Below, piece after piece: positions 7,857-15,260 of a DNA stretch of 40,493 nt. The position numbers were made by a program, and so were the translations under genes. Source of the DNA: Streptomyces populi (GTDB lineage Bacteria; Actinomycetota; Actinomycetes; Streptomycetales; Streptomycetaceae); assembly GCF_002911015.1 (NCBI RefSeq), contig NZ_KZ626915.1, positions 1-40,493 of the forward strand, read 5' to 3'. Below the pieces are notes generated by a model. That model did no database searches, was not told the DNA's origin, and saw nothing but the letters and a program-made list of their open reading frames with translations. Within the stretch, counting starts at the first letter, position 1. The number at the start of each line of letters is the position of its first letter.

Positions 7857-9544
7857 TCCGCTTCGAGGATGTCTCCGTGACGTACGCCGGAGCGGCCGGA
7901 CCCTCCGTCCGGGGCGTGGACCTCGAGGTCCCGGAGGGCGAACTGGTGCTGCTGGTCGGCCCGTCCGGCGTCGGCAAGTCGACGGTGCTGGGCGCGGTGA
8001 GCGGACTGGTCCCGCACTTCACGGGTGGAACACTGCGCGGCCGGGTCACCGTCGCGGGGCGCGACACCCGCACCCACAAGCCGCGCGAACTCGCGGACGT
8101 GGTCGGTACGGTGGGCCAGGACCCGCTGTCCCACTTCGTGACGGACACGGTGGAGGACGAACTCGCCTACGGCATGGAGTCGCTGGGCCTGCCGCCCGCC
8201 GTGATGCGCCGACGCGTCGAGGAGACCCTCGACCTCCTCTCGCTGGCCGAGCTCCGCGACCGCCCGATCGCCACCCTCTCCGGCGGCCAGCAGCAGCGGG
8301 TCGCGATCGGGTCGGTGCTCACCCCGCACCCGCGGGTCCTGGTCCTCGACGAACCCACCTCGGCCCTGGACCCCGGAGCCGCCGAGGAGGTCCTCGCCGT
8401 CCTGCAGCGCCTGGTCCACGACCTCGGCACCACGGTCCTGATGGCCGAGCACCGCCTGGAACGCGTCGTCCAGTACGCCGACCGGCTCGCCCTCCTCCCC
8501 GCGCCGGGCGCTCCCCTGACCGTCGGCACCCCGGCCGAGATCATGGCCGTCTCCCCGGTGTACCCGCCGGTGGTGGACCTCGGCCGGCTGGCCGGCTGGT
8601 CCCCGCTCCCCCTGACCGTGCGCGACGCGAGACGCCGGGCGGGCACCCTGCGCGAACGCCTCACCGCGGCACCTCCGCAACCGGCCGCCCCAACCGCTCC
8701 CCTCCCTCCGGCACCCGTACGCCCCGCCCCCTCCCCTTCCCCCCTCACCCGCCTCCTGCGCGGACGCGGTCCGGCGACCGCCCCGCCGTCGGCGGAGGCG
8801 GCCGTCGTGGAGTCGCTGGCCGTCCGACGCGGACGCGTCGAAGCACTGCGCCGGGTCGGCCTGACCACGTGGCCGGGCGAGACCATCGCGCTGATGGGCC
8901 GCAACGGCGCCGGGAAGTCGACGCTGCTCGCGGCGCTGGTCGGGCTGGTCGAACCGACGGCCGGTTCCGTACGCGTCGGCGGGGCGGCACCCCACCGGAC
9001 GGCACCGCGCGACCTCGTACGCCGGGTGGGACTCGTACCGCAGGAGCCGCGGGACCTGCTGTACGCGGACACGGTGGCCGCCGAGTGCGCGGCGGCCGAC
9101 GAGGACGCCGGGGCCGCCGCCGGAACCTGCCGGGCGCTGGTCTCCGAGCTGCTGCCGGACATCGCGGACGACACGCACCCCCGTGACCTGTCGGAGGGGC
9201 AGCGGCTGGCGCTGGCGCTGGCCGTCGTCCTCACCGCCCGCCCCCCGCTGCTGCTCCTCGACGAGCCGACCCGCGGCCTCGACTACGCGGCCAAGGCCCG
9301 GCTCGTCACCGTGCTGCGTGCTCTCGCGGCCGAGGGGCACGCCATCGTGCTGGCCACCCACGACGTGGAACTCGCCGCCGAGCTCGCCGACCGGGTGGTG
9401 ATCCTCGCGGACGGCGAGGTCGTCGCCGACGGTCCCACCGCCGAGGTGGTCGTCGCGTCCCCGTCCTTCGCCCCGCAGGTCGCCAAGGTCCTGGCCCCCG
9501 AGCCGTGGCTCACCGTCGCCCAGGTCAGAAGGGCCCTCGCATGA
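7853..9544 (+). CDS. Fused double ATPase of an ECF transporter (EcfA-EcfA')
   Basis: This 563-residue protein holds two ABC ATPase domains in one chain. Domain 1 has Walker A GPSGVGKS (about 40-47), signature LSGGQQQR and Walker B VLVLDEPTSALDP. A Pro/Ala-rich linker (about 265-310) follows. Domain 2 has GRNGAGKS, a variant signature LSEGQRLALALAVVL and LLLLDEPTRGLDY. It hydrolyses ATP to drive uptake through EcfT and the S-component. GTG 7853 overlaps the EcfT stop codon, which fixes this start against the much longer open frame. Fused EcfA pairs are common in actinobacterial group I ECF systems that serve a single S-component. Confidence 0.94.
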   Translation: MIRFEDVSVTYAGAAGPSVRGVDLEVPEGELVLLVGPSGVGKSTVLGAVSGLVPHFTGGTLRGRVTVAGRDTRTHKPRELADVVGTVGQDPLSHFVTDTVEDELAYGMESLGLPPAVMRRRVEETLDLLSLAELRDRPIATLSGGQQQRVAIGSVLTPHPRVLVLDEPTSALDPGAAEEVLAVLQRLVHDLGTTVLMAEHRLERVVQYADRLALLPAPGAPLTVGTPAEIMAVSPVYPPVVDLGRLAGWSPLPLTVRDARRRAGTLRERLTAAPPQPAAPTAPLPPAPVRPAPSPSPLTRLLRGRGPATAPPSAEAAVVESLAVRRGRVEALRRVGLTTWPGETIALMGRNGAGKSTLLAALVGLVEPTAGSVRVGGAAPHRTAPRDLVRRVGLVPQEPRDLLYADTVAAECAAADEDAGAAAGTCRALVSELLPDIADDTHPRDLSEGQRLALALAVVLTARPPLLLLDEPTRGLDYAAKARLVTVLRALAAEGHAIVLATHDVELAAELADRVVILADGEVVADGPTAEVVVASPSFAPQVAKVLAPEPWLTVAQVRRALA

Positions 9545-10368
9545 CCGCCGCCCGCCCCCAGCCCCAGGCCCGGGCCGTCCGTCTCGGCCCGCGTTCCACG
9601 GCCGCCCTGGCCCTGGTCAGTGCCACCGGAGCCGCCGGATTCGCCTGGCCGCTGTTCGCCGGGCCCGGCTCCCAGGTCAGCGCGCACGCCCAGGACGCCC
9701 CGTGGCTGTTCGCGGGGCTCCTGGTCCTGCTGGTCGCGGTGGTCGCGGCGACGATCTCCGAGTCGGGACTCGGCCCGAAGGCGGTGGCCATGCTCGGCGT
9801 GCTGGCCGCGACCGGCGCCGCGCTGCGCCCGATCGGAGCCGGGACCGCGGGCATCGAGCCGATGTTCTTCCTCATGGTGCTGAGCGGCCGGGTGCTCGGG
9901 CCGGGGTTCGGCTACGTCCTCGGGTCCGTGACGATGTTCGCCTCAGCCCTGCTGACCGGCGGGGTGGGGCCCTGGATGCCCTTCCAGATGCTGGCCATGG
10001 GCTGGTTCACGATGGGGGCGGGTCTCCTGCCGGGCCCCGACCGGCTGCGCGGCCGCGCGGAACTGCTGATGCTCGCCGGATACGGCTTCCTCGCCGCCTT
10101 CGCCTACGGCACCGTCATGAACCTGGCCGGCTGGCCCTTCATGGACGCGCTGGCCTCGAACATCGCCTTCGACCCGCACGCCGCCCTGCCCGCCAACCTC
10201 GCCCGCTTCGTCGCGTACTGCCTGGCCACGTCCCTCGGCTGGGACCTGGGACGGGCGGTCGTCACCGTCGTCCTGACCCTGACGGTCGGCACGACCCTGC
10301 TCAAGGCCCTGCGCCGGGCCACGCGCCGGGCGGCCTTCGAGAGCCCGGTCACGTTCGACCCCCGGTGA
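9541..10368 (+). CDS. ECF transporter S component, predicted cobalamin or corrinoid specificity
   Basis: The 275-residue membrane protein has about six hydrophobic helices, starting with AALALVSATGAAGFAWPLF and ending with VVTVVLTLTVGTTLL, as in S-components. It starts at ATG 9541, overlapping the ATPase stop by ATGA, and ends the operon. S-components bind the substrate, and their families differ too much for specificity to be read directly. The riboswitch in front of the operon predicts cobalamin or a precursor. CbrT-type S-components, reported from riboswitch-linked ECF operons, are the obvious comparison. Long conserved stretches such as FFLMVLSGRVLGPGFGYVLG line the putative binding helices. 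Confidence 0.9.
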   Translation: MTAARPQPQARAVRLGPRSTAALALVSATGAAGFAWPLFAGPGSQVSAHAQDAPWLFAGLLVLLVAVVAATISESGLGPKAVAMLGVLAATGAALRPIGAGTAGIEPMFFLMVLSGRVLGPGFGYVLGSVTMFASALLTGGVGPWMPFQMLAMGWFTMGAGLLPGPDRLRGRAELLMLAGYGFLAAFAYGTVMNLAGWPFMDALASNIAFDPHAALPANLARFVAYCLATSLGWDLGRAVVTVVLTLTVGTTLLKALRRATRRAAFESPVTFDPR

Positions 10369-10747
10369 TCCGGGACCCACGTCACACCACCCGGCAGCAC
10401 CGCGTGGCCTCCCCCGTACCGTCCGTCGTACCCGGGGTGAAGAGGCCCACAGGACCCACGTCACATACGAAGCAGCCTCGTAGACCGAAAAGCATGTCAT
10501 GCCCGCGCCATTAAGGCCTCTGACCTGCACTTTGAGAGCCACATCACACAACAGACTTCCACCCCGAATGCGACCACAACTAGTAAAAGGGGTCATTGCG
10601 GACGGGTTCGGATCCTGTTTGTCTTGAGGACGTCGCCAGGCGCCACGAGCCCCCACGGGCCGCGGCGCCGACGTACGCCGCTCCTTCCACACACCACGTG
10701 GACACGGCGCACGAGCGACCCCATGCCCCCGAAGAAACAGGTTCTCC
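10369..10747. other. Gene-free stretch between the B12 operon and the transglycosylase-like gene
   Basis: No open frame of coding character is seen in this 379-base stretch. Its middle (about 10460-10600) is less GC-rich than the surroundings and must hold the promoter of the gene at 10748; TAGTAA at 10581 is a possible -10. The last 130 bases could form a structured leader, but no known riboswitch core was recognised. Confidence 0.5.
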
Positions 10748-11167
10748 GTGTCCGTCTCCGCTCTCCGCCGCATCGTCTCCTCCCCGAAGAAGGCCCTCGC
10801 CGGTACCGCCGTGGCCGCCGCCACCGCCGGCATGGTCCTGGCCGCGGCGCCCGCCCAGGCCGCCGCGCCGACCAGCGCCTCCGCCGCGAAGTCGATCGCC
10901 CACGAGATGATTCCGGACGCCTCGCAGTTCAACGCCTTCAGCAAGATCGTCGAGCACGAGAGCGGCTGGAACGTCAGCGCCACCAACGCCTCCTCCGGCG
11001 CGTACGGCCTGGTCCAGGCCCTGCCCGGTTCGAAGATGGCCTCCGCCGGCGCCGACTGGAAGACCAACCCCAAGACCCAGATCAAGTGGGGTCTGGACTA
11101 CATGAACTCCCGCTACGGCAGCCCGGCCGGCGCCTGGAGCTTCTGGCAGGCCAACGGCTGGTACTGA
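10748..11167 (+). CDS. Exported lytic transglycosylase-like (SLT/aggregation-promoting factor) protein
   Basis: The precursor has 139 residues: a signal peptide with a hydrophobic core ALAGTAVAAATAGMVLAA and cleavage near AQA-AA (about 37), then a single small domain. IVEHESGWN holds the likely catalytic Glu of the lysozyme-like transglycosylase fold. ASSGAYGLVQALPGSKM and the C-terminal FWQANGWY are typical of the short Streptomyces SLT/APF-type proteins. It probably cleaves or remodels peptidoglycan outside the cell. GTG 10748 is the only suitable start, preceded by a weak AACAGG. It stands alone and is followed 18 bases later by a strong terminator. Confidence 0.88.
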   Translation: MSVSALRRIVSSPKKALAGTAVAAATAGMVLAAAPAQAAAPTSASAAKSIAHEMIPDASQFNAFSKIVEHESGWNVSATNASSGAYGLVQALPGSKMASAGADWKTNPKTQIKWGLDYMNSRYGSPAGAWSFWQANGWY

Positions 11168-11185
11168 TCAGCCCGGCACACGCGA

Positions 11186-11213
11186 GGCGGCACCCCGTTC
11201 CGGGGCTGCCGCC
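11186..11213 (+). terminator. Strong terminator of the transglycosylase-like gene
   Basis: Stem GGCGGCA-CCCCG pairs with CGGGG-(C)-TGCCGCC, 12 bp with one bulge and a 3-base loop, followed by TTT. It begins 18 bases after the stop codon. Confidence 0.8.
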
Positions 11214-11290
11214 TTTCCCGTACCCGCCCCGGGCAAGCCCGCCACCGTGCCGCAAGCCCCCTGCCCCGGCACACCCACGAGCGTCTCCCC

Positions 11291-11330
11291 GCCCCCGGAC
11301 CCCCGCTCCTCGAACGCCGGAGGGGCTGGA
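11291..11330 (+). repeat. Short GC-rich intergenic element, copy 1
   Basis: A block containing CCCCGCTCCTCGAACGCCGG is shared with the inverse of 27241-27283. The core resembles a short element found between genes in many Streptomyces genomes. Here it lies about 40 bases before a copy of the long hairpin repeat, and the same pairing recurs at 27070-27283. Confidence 0.65.
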
Positions 11331-11368
11331 TCTCCACGCCCGCGAGGGACTGCACCCGAGCCACCGAT

Positions 11369-11479
11369 CACCCGCAGCCAGGTACGCACGCGAGGGGCCG
11401 CGCCGGTACATCGATGCCCGTCGCCACCGACGCCCACCCCTCACCCGACGGCGACGGGCTGATGCACCGGCACGGCCCC
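11369..11479 (+). repeat. Dispersed hairpin repeat, copy 1
   Basis: The left arm 11394-11425 and right arm 11450-11479 are near-perfect inverted repeats of about 30 bp around a 24-base loop, preceded by a 25-base conserved lead (CACCCGCAGCC..GGTACGCACG). One stem pair is lost here (C for T in the left arm). Similarity to copy 4 resumes downstream (CGCAAGCGAACCCG), almost reaching the start of the DUF1275 gene. Confidence 0.9.
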
Positions 11480-11541
11480 GGCCCCCACCGGACCGACACC
11501 GCGAACGCCGACGCAAGCGAACCCGTGGTGGACTGGCGCCC

Positions 11542-12219
11542 ATGACCACGCAGACGCACGACCCGGAGTCACGAGGCCTGCGACTCGTCCCCGCGCTGCT
11601 CTCGCTGACCGTGGTCAGCGGGCTCATCGACGCCGTGAGCTACCTGGGCCTCGGCCACGTCTTCACCGCGAACATGACCGGCAACGTGGTGGTGCTCGGC
11701 TTCGCGGCCGCCGGAGCGCCCGGTTTCTCCGTACCGCACACCCTCACCTCGCTGTGCTGCTTCCTCGCCGGAGCGGTGACCGGCGGACGAACGGCGGTAC
11801 GGCTCGCCGACGGCTCCCGCCGCACCTGGGCCCGCGCCACGTTCACCGCCGAGGCCGTCCTGACGGCGGCGTGCGCGGCGGCCGCCTTCGCCGCCCCGCA
11901 CGCCACCGCCACCACGTACACCGTGATCGCCGTCACGGCCTTCGCGATGGGCCTGCGCAACGCGACGGTCCGCAGGCTCGGCATCGCCGACCTGACGACC
12001 ACCGTCCTGACCATGACCCTGACGGGCCTGGCCGCCGACTCCCGCCTCGGCGGCGGCGCGGGCCGTCACTCCCCGCGCCGGACCGCCTCCGTACTGGCGA
12101 TGGCGGCAGGCGCCCTGCTCGGCGCGTGGCTGGTCCTGCACCAGGGCCTCGCCCTCCCCCTGCTGATCGCCGCGCTCGTACCGGCGACCCTGGCGGCAAC
12201 GACCTCCGGCCGGGAGTGA
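11542..12219 (+). CDS. DUF1275 (YoaK family) membrane protein
   Basis: This 225-residue integral membrane protein has about six hydrophobic segments. The family signature is clear near residues 20-50: SGLIDAVSYLGLGHVFTANM followed by TGNVVVLG. The middle segment AFAMGLRNATVRRLGIADLT and the closing helices also fit the family. Its function is not established. ATG 11542 has no obvious ribosome-binding site; GTG codons a few bases upstream are alternatives. The hairpin repeat sits directly in front, so the promoter must lie within or before it. It converges with the thiolase gene. Confidence 0.88.
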   Translation: MTTQTHDPESRGLRLVPALLSLTVVSGLIDAVSYLGLGHVFTANMTGNVVVLGFAAAGAPGFSVPHTLTSLCCFLAGAVTGGRTAVRLADGSRRTWARATFTAEAVLTAACAAAAFAAPHATATTYTVIAVTAFAMGLRNATVRRLGIADLTTTVLTMTLTGLAADSRLGGGAGRHSPRRTASVLAMAAGALLGAWLVLHQGLALPLLIAALVPATLAATTSGRE

Positions 12220-12246
12220 CCCCGCACGAACCCGGCACCGAACCCA

Positions 12247-12312
12247 GCACCCGCACCCGCAGCGCACCCGCACCCGCACCCGCACCCGCAGCGCACCCGC
12301 CGGCGCAGCGCA
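12247..12312. repeat. Hexamer tandem repeat (GCACCC)n
   Basis: About ten GCACCC units, some degenerated to GCAGC, lie between the convergent DUF1275 and thiolase genes. It is simple-sequence DNA of the kind that varies by slippage between strains. Confidence 0.75.
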
Positions 12313-12320
12313 CCTGCATC

Positions 12321-13490
12321 TCACAACCGCTGAATGATCGTCCCCGTAGCCAGCCCCCCACCCGCACACATCGTGATCAGCGCGAACTCCTTGTCCGCAC
12401 GCTCCAGTTCATGCAACGCCGTGGTGATGAGCCGCGCCCCCGTCGCCCCCACCGGGTGCCCGAGCGCGATCGAGCCCCCGTTCACGTTCACCTTCTCCAG
12501 GTCCTGCCCGAAGACCTGCGCCCAGCTCAGCACGACGGACGCGAAGGCCTCGTTGATCTCGACGAGGTCGATGTCCTTCAGCGACATCCCGGCCTTGCCG
12601 AGCACGGCCCGGGTGGCGTCGATCGGGCCGTCCAGGTGGAAGTGCGGGTCGGAGCCCACCAGCGCCTGGGCCACGATCCGCGCCCGCGGCCGCAGCTTCA
12701 GCGCCCGCGCCATCCGCTTGGACGCCCACAGGATGGCGGCCGCGCCGTCGGAGATCTGCGAGGAGTTGCCGGCGGTGTGAACGGCCGTCGGCATCACGGG
12801 CTTCAGCTTCGCCAGCGCCTCCATGGACGTGTCGCGCAGCCCCTCGTCACGGTCGACGAGCCGCCACATGCCCTGCCCGGCCCGCTGCTCGTCCTCGGTG
12901 GTGGGCACCTGCACGGCGTACGTCTCGCGCTTGAACCGCTCCTCGGACCAGGCGACGGCCGCCCGCTCCTGCGAGATGAGCCCGAGCGAGTCGACGTTCT
13001 CGCGCGTCAGCCCGCGGTGACGCGCGATCCGTTCGGCCGCCTCGAACTGGTTCGGCAGGTCGACGTTCCACTCGTCGGGGAACGGCTTGCCGGGCCCGTG
13101 CTTGGACCCCGACCCCAGCGGCACCCGCGACATCGCCTCGACACCGCAGCTGATCCCGACGTCGATGACGCCCGCCGCGATCATGTTGGCGGTCATGTGC
13201 GAGGCCTGCTGCGAGGAGCCGCACTGGCAGTCGACCGTCGTCGCCGCCGTCTCGTAGGGCAGCCCCACCGTCAGCCAGGCCGTGCGCGCGGGGTTCATCG
13301 ACTGCTCGCCGGCGTGGGTCACCGTGCCGCCGACGATCTGCTCGACGCAGTCGGCGGGGATGCCGGTGCGGCCGAGGAGTTCACGGTAGGTCTCGCCCAG
13401 GAGATAGGCGGGGTGCAGATTGGCGAGCGCGCCGCCGCGCTTGCCGATGGGGGTCCGTACGGCTTCGACGATCACGGGTTCCGCGGCCAT
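12321..13490 (-). CDS. fadA5: Steroid 3-ketoacyl-CoA thiolase, FadA5-like
   Basis: This 389-residue thiolase cleaves a 3-ketoacyl-CoA to acetyl-CoA and a shortened acyl-CoA. Cys90 in VDCQCGSSQQ is the nucleophile, NEAFASVV holds the Asn/Glu site, GHPVGATG contains His345 and CAGGGLATG contains Cys375. The stretches DLPNQFEAAERIA, HTAGNSSQISDGAA and VNVNGGSIALGHP are close to M. tuberculosis FadA5, the thiolase of cholesterol side-chain beta-oxidation, judged from memory of that protein. ATG 13490 has GAGGAGAGGA upstream. It is divergent from the CYP125-like P450, the same gene pair as cyp125 and fadA5 in mycobacteria, with KstR-like sites between them. Confidence 0.9.
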   Translation of the reverse strand: MAAEPVIVEAVRTPIGKRGGALANLHPAYLLGETYRELLGRTGIPADCVEQIVGGTVTHAGEQSMNPARTAWLTVGLPYETAATTVDCQCGSSQQASHMTANMIAAGVIDVGISCGVEAMSRVPLGSGSKHGPGKPFPDEWNVDLPNQFEAAERIARHRGLTRENVDSLGLISQERAAVAWSEERFKRETYAVQVPTTEDEQRAGQGMWRLVDRDEGLRDTSMEALAKLKPVMPTAVHTAGNSSQISDGAAAILWASKRMARALKLRPRARIVAQALVGSDPHFHLDGPIDATRAVLGKAGMSLKDIDLVEINEAFASVVLSWAQVFGQDLEKVNVNGGSIALGHPVGATGARLITTALHELERADKEFALITMCAGGGLATGTIIQRL

Positions 13491-13581
13491 GGGGGCTCGT
13501 CCTCTCCTCAGGCCTGTCCGGCGGCCAGGCCCAGCTGACCCGCGCAGCGCGGGGCGTCCCGGCCCACCCACCGCGCAGAAC

Positions 13582-13600
13582 TAGAACGTGTACCAGTTCT
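13582..13600. promoter_or_regulatory. Palindrome shared with the ALDH/MBL promoter, overlapping a KstR-like half
   Basis: TAGAACGTGTACCA (13582-13595) agrees with 12 of 14 bases of TAGAACGTGTTCTA. The longer dyad GAAC-N8-GTTC, including GTACCAGTTC, matches the perfect palindrome at 2247-2262. It lies about 90 bases upstream of the thiolase start. Confidence 0.55.
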
Positions 13601-13712
13601 TTGTGCAGTTTGCTGAGCGAACCCCCCGCGCCGCAAGGGTCGTGCAGCTCCCGAAGCCGCGATCCGCACGAACCCCGCACGTAATTGGGAGGCCCGCGCC
13701 TCTTGCCACTTG

Positions 13713-13727
13713 TAGAACCCGTTACTA
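13713..13727. promoter_or_regulatory. KstR-like site before the P450 gene
   Basis: TAGAACCCGTTACTA keeps the AACnnGTT core with flanking T and a shifted final A. It lies 57 bases upstream of the P450 start, next to TTACTA, which could serve as a -10 element. Confidence 0.45.
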
Positions 13728-13784
13728 CCTTCACGGCGATTCCATGTTCCTGATGGACCGTCAGAAGCGCCCCTGGAGTTGCCG

Positions 13785-15029
13785 ATGCCCTGTCCAGCGC
13801 TGCCAGACGGGTTCGATTTCACCGACCCCGACGTGCTGCACCACCGCGTGCCCCTCCCGGAGTTCGCCGAGCTGCGCCGGTCCGAACCGGTCCGCTGGAT
13901 CCCGCAACAGCCCGGTGTCGCCGGCTTCGAGGACGACGGCTACTGGGCCGTCACCCGGCACGCGGACGTCAAGTACGTCTCGACGCACCCCGAGTTGTTC
14001 TCCTCGTTCCTCAACACCGCCGTCATCCGCTTCAACGAGCACATCCAGCGCGAACAGATCGAGGTCCAGCGGCTCATCATGCTCAACATGGACCCGCCCG
14101 AACACACCCGGGTCCGCCAGATCGTGCAGCGCGGCTTCACCCCGCGCGCCATCCGCTCCCTGGAGGACGCGCTCCGCGCCCGCGCCGCCTCGATCGTCGC
14201 GAACGCGCTCGCCGGGGCAGCCCCCGACGGCTCCTTCGACTTCGTCACCCAGGTCGCCTGCGAACTGCCGCTACAGGCGATAGCCGAGCTCATCGGCGTC
14301 CCGCAGGAGGACCGCGTCAAGATCTTCGACTGGTCCAACAAGATGGTGGCGTACGACGATCCGGAGTACGCGATCACCGAGGAGATCGGCGCCGAGTCGG
14401 CCACCGAGCTCATCTCGTACGCGATGAACATGGCGGCGGACCGCAAGCGGTGCCCCGCCAAGGACATCGTCAGCACACTGGTGGCGGCGGAGGACCAGGG
14501 GAACCTCGCCTCCGACGAGTTCGGCTTCTTCGTCCTGCTGCTGGCGGTCGCCGGCAACGAGACGACCCGCAACGCCATCACGCACGGGATGCACGCCCTG
14601 CTCACCCACCCCGACCAGTGGGACCTCTACAAGCGGGAACGGCCGAGGACCACCGCCGAGGAGATCGTCCGCTGGGCGACCCCCGTCGTCGCCTTCCAGC
14701 GCACCGCGACCCAGGACACCGAACTGGGCGGACGGCGGATCAGGAAGGGCGACCGGGTCGGCGTCTTCTACTCCTCCGCCAACAACGACCCCGAGGTGTT
14801 CGAGCGCCCCGAGGTCTTCGACATCACCCGTGACCCCAACCCGCACCTCGGCTTCGGCGGCGGCGGTCCGCACTTCTGCCTCGGCAAGTCCCTGGCCACG
14901 CTGGAGATCGACCTGATCTTCGACGCGATCGCCGACGCGATGCCGGACCTGCGGCTGGCGGGCGCCCCGCGCCGCCTCCGCTCCGCCTGGCTGAACGGCG
15001 TCAAGGAACTCCAGGTCGCTCACGCGTAG
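13785..15029 (+). CDS. cyp125: Cytochrome P450, CYP125-like steroid C26/27 monooxygenase
   Basis: This 414-residue soluble P450 uses O2 and two electrons to hydroxylate an unactivated C-H bond. The I-helix is AVAGNETTR (254-262), the ExxR motif is EIVR (293-296), and the haem loop FGGGGPHFCLG contains Cys365. The N-terminal LPDGFDFTDP, the run VQRLIMLNMDPPEHTR and the C-terminal RLRSAWLNGVKELQV match CYP125, which oxidises the terminal methyl of cholesterol or cholest-4-en-3-one stepwise towards the acid. ATG 13785 is well placed behind GGAG; an upstream in-frame TTG at 13779 is too close to it. The divergent FadA5-like gene and the KstR-like sites support a sterol role. Redox partners are probably the ferredoxin at 494 plus an unlinked reductase. 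Confidence 0.93.
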   Translation: MPCPALPDGFDFTDPDVLHHRVPLPEFAELRRSEPVRWIPQQPGVAGFEDDGYWAVTRHADVKYVSTHPELFSSFLNTAVIRFNEHIQREQIEVQRLIMLNMDPPEHTRVRQIVQRGFTPRAIRSLEDALRARAASIVANALAGAAPDGSFDFVTQVACELPLQAIAELIGVPQEDRVKIFDWSNKMVAYDDPEYAITEEIGAESATELISYAMNMAADRKRCPAKDIVSTLVAAEDQGNLASDEFGFFVLLLAVAGNETTRNAITHGMHALLTHPDQWDLYKRERPRTTAEEIVRWATPVVAFQRTATQDTELGGRRIRKGDRVGVFYSSANNDPEVFERPEVFDITRDPNPHLGFGGGGPHFCLGKSLATLEIDLIFDAIADAMPDLRLAGAPRRLRSAWLNGVKELQVAHA

Positions 15030-15044
15030 CGGGCGTCCCGCGCT

Positions 15045-15076
15045 CGGGCCGACGGCCTCCCGGCACCGTCGGCCCG
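15045..15076 (+). terminator. First terminator hairpin after the P450
   Basis: A perfect 11-bp stem (CGGGCCGACGG / CCGTCGGCCCG) with a 10-base loop begins 15 bases after the stop codon. Confidence 0.75.
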
Positions 15077-15082
15077 TCCCGA

Positions 15083-15121
15083 GGGAGGCAGGGGCATCCC
15101 CCGCGCCCGCTCCTGCCTCCC
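15083..15121 (+). terminator. Second hairpin after the P450
   Basis: A perfect 10-bp stem (GGGAGGCAGG / CCTGCCTCCC) with a 19-base loop follows 6 bases after the first hairpin, making a tandem terminator. Confidence 0.6.
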
Positions 15122-15172
15122 CCGAGACCCACGGCCACGCACGGCGGCACGCACCACCCGCCCCGGAGACAC

Positions 15173-15260
15173 GCCCGAATCAGCTACCGCCCGGATCAAC
15201 ACGACCGAATCAGCCTCCGCCCGAATCACCCCCCACCCGGATCAACTCCCGCCCGGATCA
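15173..15260. repeat. Six phased 10-bp units, mostly at 16-bp spacing
   Basis: The units GCCCGAATCA, GCCCGGATCA, GACCGAATCA, GCCCGAATCA, ACCCGGATCA and GCCCGGATCA start at 15173, 15189, 15203, 15219, 15235 and 15251. Spacings are 16, 14, 16, 16 and 16 bases. The spacers differ in sequence while the units are conserved. The last unit contains the stop codon of the GT87-PAP2 gene. Confidence 0.8.

Noticed and set aside
10440..10740. c-di-AMP (ydaO) riboswitch before the transglycosylase-like gene
   Set aside because: Such riboswitches precede some Streptomyces cell-wall hydrolase genes, but the conserved core could not be aligned here; a covariance-model scan would decide.
15173..15260. CRISPR array
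   Set aside because: The units are 10 bases and the spacers 4-6 bases, far below CRISPR dimensions, and no cas genes are present.
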